Positions 32,511 through 40,337 of a stretch of 57,193 bases of DNA are shown in pieces. A program made the position numbers and the translations under genes. Position 1 is the first letter of the stretch, and every line of letters begins with the position of its first letter. The stretch covers positions 1 through 57,193 of the forward strand of contig DATFKK010000197.1 of the NCBI GenBank assembly GCA_035268685.1, in the 5' to 3' direction. The notes below the pieces were generated by a model. It searched no databases. It was given only the letters and a program-made list of their open reading frames with translations, and had not been told where the DNA came from. This DNA comes from Candidatus Krumholzibacteriia bacterium (GTDB lineage Bacteria > Krumholzibacteriota > Krumholzibacteriia > JAJRXK01).

Positions 32511-34901
32511 ATGAATGCGATCTCGAGACGACAGTTCATCAAGCGTGCGGCGGCCCTGACCGCGGCGTCGTACGTGGGCATGAAGCTGCCCTTCTTCCTG
32601 GCCGACGCCCAGGGTCAGGACGCCGACACCTGGACCCGCGGCACCTGCCGCCTCTGCGGGGTCGGATGCCGTCTGGAACTCGGCCTGCGCAACGGGAAGC
32701 CGGTCGCCCTGCGCGGCGTGTCCGATTCACGCACCAACCTCGGTTACCTGTGCATGAAGGGCATGCTCTTCCACAAGATCATGGAGCACCCCGACCGCCT
32801 GACGAAGCCGCTCTACCGCGAGAAGAAGTCCGACGACTTCCGTGAGATCTCGTGGGAAGAAGCCCTGGACATCGCGGCCCAGAAGTTCGTCGACGTGAAG
32901 ACCGAGTACGGATCCGACGCCTGCGCGTACTACGGCTCTGGCCAGGCCCAGACCGAGGAGACCTACTTCTTCCAGAAGGTCATGCGCGCCGGGCTCCAGA
33001 CCAACAACGTGGAAGGCAATCCTCGTCTCTGCATGGCGAGCGCCGTGGGCGGCTACCTGACCAGCTTCGGAGCCGACGAACCGATCGGCGGCTACAGTGA
33101 CATCGAGCAGTGCTACTACTTCTTCATCATCGGGTCGAACATGGCCGAAGCGCATCCGGTGATCTGGCGCCGCGTCATGCGTCGCAAGCTCGACAACCCC
33201 GACACGGTGAAGGTCGTCAACGCCGACCCCCGGATCTCGGCAACATCGCGTATCGCCGACCTGCATCTGCAGTTCGATCCGGGCACGGATCTGGCGCTGC
33301 TCAACGCGATGGCCCACGTGATCATCGAGGAGGATCTCGTCGACCACGACTTCCTGAGGGACTATTGCGTCTTCAAGAAGGGTGGCGACACGATCGACTT
33401 CGATCAGTTCGCGAAGGACGTGGCCGAGTACACGCCCGAGAAGGCGGCCGAGATCTGCGGCGGGAGCATGAACCCCGACGACATCCGCAAGACCGCCCGC
33501 TGGTTCGCCAACAGCAAGGGCACCATGAGCATGTGGTGCATGGGGATCAACCAGCGCAAGCGTGGGGTGTGGGCGAACAACCTGATCCACAACCTGCACC
33601 TTCTCACCGGGCAGTTGTGCAAGCCGGGCGCCGACAGCTTCTCGCTGACCGGTCAGCCCAATGCCTGCGGCGGCGTGCGCGAGGGCGGTGGCCTGTGCCA
33701 CATCCTTCCGGGCCACCGTCCGGTCGCCAAGGATCCGCTGCGCAAGGACGTCGAGCGTCTCTGGGGAGTGCCCGAGGGCAGGATCCCTCCCAAGCCGGGC
33801 TACCACACCATGGCCATGTTCAGCGCCGTGAACGACAGGAAGATCCGGGCGATCTGGATCAACTGCACGAGCCCCGCACAGTCCCTGCCGAACCTCACCC
33901 CCTATCGTGACGGTATGGCGCAGGACGAGGTCTTCGTTGTGGTGACCGACGTCTTCGCCACCAAGACCACCGAGGTGGCGAACCTGGTGCTGCCCACGGC
34001 CTTCCACTTCGAGAAGACCGGCGTCTACGGGTGCACCGAGCGCCGTTCGCAGATCACGCCGAAGGCCAAGGACGCTCCCGGCGAGGCCATGCCCGAGGTG
34101 TGGATGATCCGCGAGTGGGCGCGGCGCATGGGCGAGAAGCTGAACGACCCCGTGTTCGCCAAGGTCATCGAACCCTTCGAGGGTCTCGAGCCGGACTTCG
34201 ACCTGCCCAAGGCGATCTGGGACGAGTACACGCAGAAGCTCACCAAGGGTCGCGACAACGACCTGCGCGGAGCGACCTACGACGTGCTCCTGCAGATGCC
34301 CGATGGTGTGCAGTGGCCGGCTCCCACGGAGAAGTTCGCCCTGACCGGGGGAGCAGTGAAGAAGTTCGTGCGCGGCAAGGACCCGTTGGTCGAGGAGCAC
34401 GGGGAGGGCGATGCCCCCTACGTCTTCTACGGCCCGGCTCACGCCGACAAGAAGCTCTACGTGTGGTTCCGCCCGCATGCCCTGCCGGGCGAGGTGCCCG
34501 ACGACGAGTATCCGATGTATCTGTCCACCGGACGGATCATCGACCATTGGCACACCACCAGCATGACGGGTCGCATTCCCGAACTGCTGCGGGCCAATCC
34601 CTATTCGTTCGTCGAGATCAATCCGAAGGACGCCGAGCGGATGGGGATCAAACCCAACGACATGATCGAGATCACCACCCGCCGCGGGAAGGTGACCATG
34701 CCCGCCCGCGTCATGGAGGGTCCGCTCGAAGGCACCGTGTTCGCCTACTGGCACGACATGGCCGAGAGCCGGATGATCAACAAGGTCGTCAACGACGTCT
34801 TCGATCCCGGTTCGAAGGAGCCCGAGTTCAAGATCGGGGCGTGCCGGATCCGCCGGGTCTCCGGCCCGCGGGACCTTGACCCCGTGGTGACGCAACTCTG
34901 A
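32511..34901 (+). CDS. napA: Periplasmic nitrate reductase catalytic subunit (NapA-type molybdopterin oxidoreductase)
   Basis: 796 residues. ATG 32511 after TAGGAGGCGAAGAC. Strong Tat signal SRRQFIKRAAA at residues 5-15. The [4Fe-4S] site has C46, C49, C53 and C81 (CRLCGVGC and YLCMKG). The Mo ligand is Cys174 in NPRLCMASAV, matching NapA (Nas and NarG differ in this region). Other matches are LPTAFHFEKTGVYGCTERRSQ and TGRIIDHWHTTSMTGR in the cofactor-binding C-terminal domain. It reduces nitrate to nitrite in the periplasm. The family also contains reductases of other oxyanions, so nitrate is likely but not proven. NapB and NapC are missing here; NapD, NapG and NapH follow. Confidence 0.87.
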   Translation: MNAISRRQFIKRAAALTAASYVGMKLPFFLADAQGQDADTWTRGTCRLCGVGCRLELGLRNGKPVALRGVSDSRTNLGYLCMKGMLFHKIMEHPDRLTKPLYREKKSDDFREISWEEALDIAAQKFVDVKTEYGSDACAYYGSGQAQTEETYFFQKVMRAGLQTNNVEGNPRLCMASAVGGYLTSFGADEPIGGYSDIEQCYYFFIIGSNMAEAHPVIWRRVMRRKLDNPDTVKVVNADPRISATSRIADLHLQFDPGTDLALLNAMAHVIIEEDLVDHDFLRDYCVFKKGGDTIDFDQFAKDVAEYTPEKAAEICGGSMNPDDIRKTARWFANSKGTMSMWCMGINQRKRGVWANNLIHNLHLLTGQLCKPGADSFSLTGQPNACGGVREGGGLCHILPGHRPVAKDPLRKDVERLWGVPEGRIPPKPGYHTMAMFSAVNDRKIRAIWINCTSPAQSLPNLTPYRDGMAQDEVFVVVTDVFATKTTEVANLVLPTAFHFEKTGVYGCTERRSQITPKAKDAPGEAMPEVWMIREWARRMGEKLNDPVFAKVIEPFEGLEPDFDLPKAIWDEYTQKLTKGRDNDLRGATYDVLLQMPDGVQWPAPTEKFALTGGAVKKFVRGKDPLVEEHGEGDAPYVFYGPAHADKKLYVWFRPHALPGEVPDDEYPMYLSTGRIIDHWHTTSMTGRIPELLRANPYSFVEINPKDAERMGIKPNDMIEITTRRGKVTMPARVMEGPLEGTVFAYWHDMAESRMINKVVNDVFDPGSKEPEFKIGACRIRRVSGPRDLDPVVTQL

Positions 34902-34972
34902 TGATCCTGCGTCGGGGAGGGACGGATCCACGTCCCTCCCCGGCCGTCCCGAACCCCCTGAACGGAGCCGAC

Positions 34973-35272
34973 ATGCCCATCGGAGGATTCGTCATCACCG
35001 TCGCCCCCGAGGAGATCGACACCGTCGAGGCGGAGCTTTCCGGCCGCGACGCGTGCGAGGTCCACGGGACCGACGACAAGGGCAACATCGTGGCCGTGCT
35101 GGACACCGAGACCAGCGACGCCATGGACGACATCGTCCACGAACTCGAGCAGGATGCCCGGATCCTGTCGGTCGGACTGGCCTATCTCCATGCAGAAGAC
35201 GAAGTCGAAAAGATCATCCGCGGAGAGCTCACTCCCGACCTCCGCAAGCGACGCAGGAACGAGTCGTCGTGA
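34973..35272 (+). CDS. napD: NapD, chaperone for NapA maturation
   Basis: 99 residues from ATG 34973 (AACGGAGCCGAC ahead); an upstream ATG exists but the NapD fold starts here. Pattern: GGFVITVAPEEIDTVEAELS, GNIVAVLDTETSDAMDDIV and ARILSVGLAYLHAED, the beta-alpha-beta arrangement of NapD, which binds the Tat signal of NapA. A charged tail (ELTPDLRKRRRNESS) is longer than usual because the coding region overlaps napG by 83 bases. Gene 71 bases after napA. Confidence 0.8.
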   Translation: MPIGGFVITVAPEEIDTVEAELSGRDACEVHGTDDKGNIVAVLDTETSDAMDDIVHELEQDARILSVGLAYLHAEDEVEKIIRGELTPDLRKRRRNESS

Positions 35273-35834
35273 GGTCCTCCGGGGCCTGGCGGCCGTGACC
35301 CTGGCCGGGCTGGTCAGTGCTCCTTCCCTCGCACTGGCCGGTCCGGTGGGGCGCGATCGCCTTCGGCCGCCAGGAGCGCTCGACGAGGACCACTTCGCCT
35401 CGCGCTGCATCCGCTGCGGCCGCTGCGCCGCCGTGTGCCCCTACGAGTCCATCCAGATGCTCGGCCTGGGCGAGGGCCTGCACGCCGCGACCCCGATCGT
35501 CGAACCGGTCGAGGTGCCCTGCTACATGTGCATGGAGTGCGTCGACGTCTGCCCCACGCGCGCGATCGAGCCGGTCGAGATGGAAGAGATCACCATGGGC
35601 ACGGCGAAGGTCGACCGCGAGATGTGCGTCGCGTGGAACGGTACCAGCCTCTGCCGCACCTGCTACACCGTATGCCCGCTGCGTGACCGTGCGATCACGA
35701 ACTGGGAGTTCAAGCCCGAGGTCGTCGACGACGTCTGCACCGGCTGTGGCGTGTGTGTGCATGCCTGTCCGATCTCCGACGAGACGGGCGACCGCAAGGC
35801 GATCTACGTCGACCCTCCCGGGGTGCGGTCGTGA
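35190..35834 (+). CDS. napG: NapG-like periplasmic ferredoxin with four [4Fe-4S] sites
   Basis: 214 residues from ATG 35190, the only start codon left before the Tat motif TSRREVLRGLAAVTLAG (residues 24-40). This makes the N-region long and overlaps napD by 83 bases. Four cluster motifs: Cys 73/76/79/83 (CIRCGRCAAVC), 111/114/117/121, 146/155/158/162 (CVAWNGTSLCRTCYTVC, the NapG/MauM signature) and 183/186/189/193. NapG works with NapH to move electrons from quinol to periplasmic acceptors. The stop overlaps the napH start as GTGA. Confidence 0.87.
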   Translation: MQKTKSKRSSAESSLPTSASDAGTSRREVLRGLAAVTLAGLVSAPSLALAGPVGRDRLRPPGALDEDHFASRCIRCGRCAAVCPYESIQMLGLGEGLHAATPIVEPVEVPCYMCMECVDVCPTRAIEPVEMEEITMGTAKVDREMCVAWNGTSLCRTCYTVCPLRDRAITNWEFKPEVVDDVCTGCGVCVHACPISDETGDRKAIYVDPPGVRS

Positions 35835-36649
35835 TCCGGCGCTGGCGACACTCCGTCCAGGCCTTCGCTCTGCTCCTGCCGATCGCCCTGCCGGCGATCC
35901 ACGTGTTCTTCGGCTGGTCGTGGATCCAGGGCGGATACCAGTCCCTGGGCATCGGGCCCGTGTGGTTCCTCTCGCCGCTCGAGGGGGTCGAGTCGGCGCT
36001 CGCGAGCCGGTCGATCCCCTGGACGATCATCGTGGGCGCCGTCCCCCTGGCTCTGCTCGCGGTGTTCATGGGCCGCGTCTTCTGCAGCTGGATGTGTCCG
36101 ATCAACACCCTGCAGGAACTGGCCGAGTGGCTCGCCCGCACGCTCTTCGGCTACCGCCCCGGCAACCGACTTCCGATGCCCCGGCCGGTGATCTGGATCG
36201 TGCTGGGCGCCGATCTGGTGCTGAGCTTCCTGCTCGCCACGCCGCTGTTCTCGATCGTCTCGCCGCCCGGGCTCGTCAGCCGCGAGGCGATGGGCATGTG
36301 GTTCTTCGGTCTGGTCGGCTTCCAGACGGCGATCATCGCGGCGGTCCTGGTGCTCGGCCTGATCACGCGCCGCTGGTTCTGCCGTGGGCTGTGCCCGGTG
36401 GGCGGTCTGCTCGGCCTGCTGGGGACCAGGCGCGTCCTGAACGTGACCTTCGACCCCAGCAACTGCCTGAACTGCGGACTCTGCACCGAGGCCTGCCCCA
36501 TCGGCCTGGAGCCGGGCCGCAACGAGGTGAACCTCCTGGTGTGCTGGAACTGCGCGGAGTGCGTGGAGACCTGCCCCGGGAACAGCCTCGACCTGACGTT
36601 CACCCGCCCCCGCCGGCGGGAAGAGATCCTGGAGGAGACCCCGGCATGA
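35831..36649 (+). CDS. napH: NapH-like membrane ferredoxin (quinol dehydrogenase)
   Basis: 272 residues, GTG start at 35831 overlapping the napG stop. Four or five membrane helices; two CX3CP motifs at their ends (FCSWMCPIN, FCRGLCPVG) and two [4Fe-4S] sites on the C-terminal side (CLNCGLCTEACP, CWNCAECVETCP). This is the NapH/NosR-C-terminal type that, with NapG, oxidises menaquinol. The NapGH pair and the NapC-like cytochrome give this locus two possible quinol-side entries. Overlaps mobB as ATGA. Confidence 0.88.
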   Translation: MIRRWRHSVQAFALLLPIALPAIHVFFGWSWIQGGYQSLGIGPVWFLSPLEGVESALASRSIPWTIIVGAVPLALLAVFMGRVFCSWMCPINTLQELAEWLARTLFGYRPGNRLPMPRPVIWIVLGADLVLSFLLATPLFSIVSPPGLVSREAMGMWFFGLVGFQTAIIAAVLVLGLITRRWFCRGLCPVGGLLGLLGTRRVLNVTFDPSNCLNCGLCTEACPIGLEPGRNEVNLLVCWNCAECVETCPGNSLDLTFTRPRRREEILEETPA

Positions 36650-37176
36650 ACGCGCGCCCGCAGGCCGTGGCCTTCGTTGCCCCCTCCGGCACGGGGAAGA
36701 CGACCCTCGTGGAGGCCGTGATCCGGACCCTGCGGGGGCGCGGATGGCGCGTGGGAGCCCTGAAACACGACGCTCACGACTTCGACATCGACCATCCCGG
36801 CAAGGACTCGCATCGTTTCCGGGAGGCCGGAGCCGGCACGACCGCGATCGCGTCGGCCACACAGGTGGCCGTCATGCGAACGACCGCGTCGGCCTGGTCG
36901 CTCGACCGCGTCCTCGCCACCTGTTTCGGCGACGAGGACCTGGTGCTGGTCGAGGGCTACTCCACCGGGGACCTGCCGAAGATCGCGGTCCACCGGGCGG
37001 CGACCGGACAGCCCCTGCGTGTCGGGATCGACGACCCGGACCTGATCGCGGTGGTCACCGATGTCGAGCTCGAGACCGGCGTCCGCTGCTTCGCACTGGA
37101 CCGGCCCGCCGAAGTGGCCGCGTTCCTCGAGACGACCCTGATCCGCCGGAGGCCGCTCACGCGCGTCCCACAGTAG
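36646..37176 (+). CDS. mobB: MobB, molybdopterin-guanine dinucleotide biosynthesis adaptor
   Basis: 176 residues. P-loop APSGTGKTTLVEAVI near the N-terminus, then WRVGALKHDAHDFDIDHPGKDSHRFREAGA, the MobB signature, and LVLVEGYS (Walker B-like). MobB binds GTP and assists MobA in forming the guanylated cofactor carried by NapA-type enzymes. ATG 36646 overlaps the napH stop, so cofactor supply is translationally tied to the reductase genes. Confidence 0.9.
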   Translation: MNARPQAVAFVAPSGTGKTTLVEAVIRTLRGRGWRVGALKHDAHDFDIDHPGKDSHRFREAGAGTTAIASATQVAVMRTTASAWSLDRVLATCFGDEDLVLVEGYSTGDLPKIAVHRAATGQPLRVGIDDPDLIAVVTDVELETGVRCFALDRPAEVAAFLETTLIRRRPLTRVPQ

Positions 37177-37291
37177 AACATCCGTGACTTCCGAGCCCGG
37201 CTGCCTACCCCGCGCGCGACGCGGCACGGCGAAGGGCCGATACGGTCGCGGGGGAAACCCCTCGATCAGCTCCCGTTCCTGGAAGGAAGCC
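37177..37291 (+). promoter_or_regulatory. 115-base moaA leader with several short hairpins
   Basis: The gap between mobB and moaA can form CGGC/GCCG around 37227-37239 and GGGG-GAAA-CCCC (37250-37261, GNRA loop), and ends in CTCCCGTTCCTGGAAGG, which includes the moaA ribosome site. Moco riboswitches lie in this position upstream of moaA in many bacteria and have a GNRA-capped stem. I cannot show the conserved core by eye, so this stays a weak suggestion. Confidence 0.2.
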
Positions 37292-38317
37292 ATGATCCAC
37301 CCGACCCGCCGCGTGACTCCCGCGCCGAGCGGCGAACATCTCGAGGATCCCTTCGGCCGCCGGCTCGACTACCTGCGCCTGTCGGTCACCGATCGTTGCA
37401 ATCTGCGTTGCCGCTACTGCATGCCGGCCACGGGCGTGGCCAAGGTCGGGCACGACGACGTGCTGCGGATCGAGGAGATGCTCGAACTCTGCTCGATCCT
37501 CGTCGACCTCGGTGTGCGCAAGATCCGACTGACCGGAGGGGAACCCCTGGTCCGGCGCGGAGTGCTCGACCTGCTGCGCGGCCTGGACGAGCTTCCGACC
37601 CCGCCGACGCTGGCCGTCACCACGAACGGTGTATTGATCGAGGACAAGCTCGATGCCCTGCTCGCCACAGGTGTCGACCGCGTGAACCTGAGTCTGGACT
37701 CGCTCCGTCCCGAGACCTTCGCGCGGATCACCCGGCGCGACGACTTCGACCGCGTCCGCCGCGGCCTCGACCTGCTGCTCGCCTCGCCGCTCAACCTCAA
37801 GATCAACGTGGTCGTCCTGCCGGGCACGAACGACCACGAGTTCGGTGACTTCGTCGATCTGGTCCGCGACCACGACGTGACCGTGCGCTTCATCGAACCG
37901 ATGCCCTTCGACGGCGACGGCGGCCGCGAGGCCACGAGCATGGACGGCGACACGATCGTCGACCGGTTGCGCACCCACGTCGACCTGAGGCCTCTCGGCC
38001 GCGGTCCTCGCGACGTGGCCGAGACCTGGGAGAGCGACGCACTGCGTGGTCGTCTGGGCGTGATCCGGGCCCACACCCGCGCCTTCTGCGCCGACTGCAA
38101 CCGCTTGCGGCTCGACGCCCGCGGTCGCCTGCGCACCTGCCTGTACGGCACGCCGAGCGCCGACCTCGGCGCGATCCTGCGCAGCGGAGGTCACCCCGAC
38201 ACCGTGCGGGGCGCGATCGCCGAGGCGATCACCCGTCGCCATGCCGACGGCTACGTCGCCGAGGCCACCCGTTGCCGCACCACCACCAACGAATCCATGT
38301 CGAGCATCGGGGGCTGA
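37292..38317 (+). CDS. moaA: GTP 3',8-cyclase MoaA (radical SAM)
   Basis: 341 residues from ATG 37292 (TGGAAGGAAGCC). The radical-SAM cluster motif is in CNLRCRYCMP; GTP-side features are LTGGEPLVR and the second [4Fe-4S] site FCADCNRLRLDARGRLRTC. The C-terminus ends in Gly-Gly, as needed for activity in MoaA. It catalyses the first step of molybdenum cofactor synthesis together with MoaC. Start chosen at the MoaA N-terminal region before FGRRLDYLRLSVTDRC. Confidence 0.95.
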   Translation: MIHPTRRVTPAPSGEHLEDPFGRRLDYLRLSVTDRCNLRCRYCMPATGVAKVGHDDVLRIEEMLELCSILVDLGVRKIRLTGGEPLVRRGVLDLLRGLDELPTPPTLAVTTNGVLIEDKLDALLATGVDRVNLSLDSLRPETFARITRRDDFDRVRRGLDLLLASPLNLKINVVVLPGTNDHEFGDFVDLVRDHDVTVRFIEPMPFDGDGGREATSMDGDTIVDRLRTHVDLRPLGRGPRDVAETWESDALRGRLGVIRAHTRAFCADCNRLRLDARGRLRTCLYGTPSADLGAILRSGGHPDTVRGAIAEAITRRHADGYVAEATRCRTTTNESMSSIGG

Positions 38318-38353
38318 TCCCCCGGACCCTGCCGATCGAGACGAGGAACGATC

Positions 38354-38806
38354 ATGGGAAACGTCAAGGCCATCTGCATCAGCGAGAAGAAGGGCACCAC
38401 CAAGGTCCCCGTGGACGCCTGCCGGTTCGCGACCGAGCACGGCATCGAGGGCGACGCCCACGCCGGCCCCTGGCACCGTCAGGTGTCGCTGCTCGCCCAC
38501 GAGAGCATCGAGCGCATGCGTGCGGTGTTCCCCGCCATCGAGGACGGCGCCTTCGCCGAGAACGTGGTGGTCGAGGACGTCGACCTGGCCGCGTTGGGCA
38601 TCGGTGATCGCCTTCGCCTGGGCCGAGGCGTCGAGCTCGAGGTCACGCAGATCGGCAAGGAGTGCCACCACGGCTGCGTGATCCGCGAGAAGACCGGCGA
38701 CTGCATCATGCCCCGCGAGGGGATCTTCTGCCGCGTGGTGTCCGGCGGTGAACTGCGATGCGGCGACACCGTCGAGCTGGCGGCGACGACCACGGACGTG
38801 CGGTGA
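38354..38806 (+). CDS. MOSC-domain protein of the molybdenum cofactor cluster
   Basis: 150 residues, ATG 38354 after GAGGAACGATC. A stand-alone MOSC domain: KKGTTKVPVDACRF, HGIEGDAHAG, RQVSLL, FAENVVVEDVDL, LEVTQIGKECHHGC and MPREGIFCRVVSGG. MOSC domains bind or transfer sulfur or the molybdenum cofactor. This short type commonly sits beside moa/mog genes. The Cys-rich segment (GKECHHGC, GDCIMP) may hold the reactive thiol. The stop overlaps mobA as GTGA. Confidence 0.85.
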   Translation: MGNVKAICISEKKGTTKVPVDACRFATEHGIEGDAHAGPWHRQVSLLAHESIERMRAVFPAIEDGAFAENVVVEDVDLAALGIGDRLRLGRGVELEVTQIGKECHHGCVIREKTGDCIMPREGIFCRVVSGGELRCGDTVELAATTTDVR

Positions 38807-39405
38807 ACACGCCCTCGGCCATCGTCCTGGGCGGCGGTCGGTCGACGCGCTACGGCCGCGACAAGGTCACCGCTCCCTGGGCCGACTCCACGCTCCTGCA
38901 ACAGGTGCTGACCGCGATCCCGATGCAGCGCCGCGAGGTCCTGCTCGTGCTCCGCGAGGACCAGACCGACACCTGTCCCGGGATCGATCGCGTGGTCCGG
39001 GACGATCCAGCGGCGCCCGATGGCCCTCTCCGTGGCGTCGTCGCCGGTCTGCGGGCGACCACGTCGGCGTGGAACTGGATCCTGGGCTGCGACCTCCCCC
39101 GCCTGCGCCCGCCGATGCTCGAACTGTTGATGGACCACGCGCACGACGGCGTCGACGCGGTGGTCTTCCGTCACGGCGGACACCCCGAACCCCTGGTGGC
39201 CGCCTACGCGCGCGGCTGCCTCGACCCTTTCGAACGCGCCCTCGCGTCGGGGGAGGTCGCTCCCCGACGCGCTCTGCGGCAGGTGCGCGCGCACTGGATC
39301 GACGAAGACGTCTGGCGCTCCGTCGATCCGGACGGCGAGACCTTCCTCAACGTGAACACCCCGATCGATCCCCGGCGTGCGTCCGGGACGGAGGACCTGC
39401 GATGA
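38803..39405 (+). CDS. mobA: MobA, molybdenum cofactor guanylyltransferase
   Basis: 200 residues with GTG start at 38803. Nucleotidyltransferase signature LGGGRSTRYGRDK (family form LAGGxSxRMGxDK), GPLRGVVAGL, ILGCDLPRLRPPML with the metal-binding Asp, and FLNVNTPID near the end. It transfers GMP from GTP to Mo-molybdopterin, producing the form needed by NapA. Overlaps its neighbours on both sides, indicating one operon. Confidence 0.9.
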   Translation: MNTPSAIVLGGGRSTRYGRDKVTAPWADSTLLQQVLTAIPMQRREVLLVLREDQTDTCPGIDRVVRDDPAAPDGPLRGVVAGLRATTSAWNWILGCDLPRLRPPMLELLMDHAHDGVDAVVFRHGGHPEPLVAAYARGCLDPFERALASGEVAPRRALRQVRAHWIDEDVWRSVDPDGETFLNVNTPIDPRRASGTEDLR

Positions 39406-40337
39406 TCGACGTCGGCCACAAGACCACAACCCTGCGCACCGCCACCGCCCGCGCCGTGATCCAGGCGCGCAGTGCCACGCTCGACCGCGTGCGCGAGAGG
39501 ACCGTACCCAAGGGCGATTGCCTCGAGGTGGGCCGCGCCTGCGCCGCCCTCGCCGCCAAGAACGTGGCGAACACCATTCCCTACTGCCATCCCATCCGCA
39601 TCGACTGGGTCGGGACCCTGTACGAGATGACCGACGAGCAGATCCAGGTCGACGTGACCGTCCACGCCGTCGACCGCACCGGTGTCGAGGTCGAGGCCAT
39701 GGCCGCCGCGTCGGCCGCGTCGCTGGTGATCTACGACATGCTGAAGATGCTCGACGACAGCGTGTCGATCGAGGGCATCCGCCTGGTGCAGAAGTCCGGG
39801 GGCAAGACCGACTGGAACAAGATCGACCCCAGCGGCATCCGCGCGGGCGTGCTGGTGTGCAGCGACTCGATCAGCGCGGGCCACAAGACCGATCGCTCGG
39901 GCGAGCTGATCCGCGAGCGCCTGGTCGGACGCGGATTCGACGTGGCGGAGTACGAGGTCGTCCCCGACGACGAGGACACGATCGCGTCGACCGTACGCCG
40001 CTGGATCGACGACGACCGGATCCGCCTGGTGATCACCACCGGCGGAACCGGCTTCGGCCCCCGCGACCACACGCCCGAGGCCATGGACGCCGTCATCGAA
40101 CGCGAAGCGCCGGGCATCGTCGAGGCCGCTCGGGCCCACGGTCAGGAGCGCACACCCTTCAGCATGCTCAGCCGCGGCCGCGCCGGAATCCGGGGCGAAG
40201 GCCTGATCGTGAACCTGCCGGGTTCGACGGGGGGCGTGAAGGACTCGATCGACGCGGTGCTCACCGGCGTGATCCACGGATTCAAGATGCTCCGCGGTGG
40301 CGGGCACGAGGACGACCCACGGGGGACACAGGGATGA
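39402..40337 (+). CDS. moaCB: MoaC-MoaB fusion: cyclic pyranopterin monophosphate synthase and molybdopterin adenylyltransferase
   Basis: 311 residues from ATG 39402 (ATGA overlap). Residues 1-145 are MoaC: DVGHKTTTLRTATARAVI, AKNVANTIPYCHPI, EAMAAASAASLVIYDMLK and SGGKTDW with the conserved Lys135. Residues 147-300 are MoaB/MogA: GVLVCSDSISAGHKTDRSG, LVITTGGTGFGPRDHTPEA and NLPGSTGGVKDS. The first part completes precursor Z synthesis with MoaA; the second adenylates molybdopterin before metal insertion. Such fusions are known in several phyla. The late step is thus encoded on one polypeptide with an early one. Confidence 0.92.
   Translation: MIDVGHKTTTLRTATARAVIQARSATLDRVRERTVPKGDCLEVGRACAALAAKNVANTIPYCHPIRIDWVGTLYEMTDEQIQVDVTVHAVDRTGVEVEAMAAASAASLVIYDMLKMLDDSVSIEGIRLVQKSGGKTDWNKIDPSGIRAGVLVCSDSISAGHKTDRSGELIRERLVGRGFDVAEYEVVPDDEDTIASTVRRWIDDDRIRLVITTGGTGFGPRDHTPEAMDAVIEREAPGIVEAARAHGQERTPFSMLSRGRAGIRGEGLIVNLPGSTGGVKDSIDAVLTGVIHGFKMLRGGGHEDDPRGTQG

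Noticed and set aside
32727-34931. Minus-strand open frame of 734 codons opposite napA
   Set aside because: His/Val/Leu-rich shadow translation; napA has Tat, cluster and Mo-ligand motifs.
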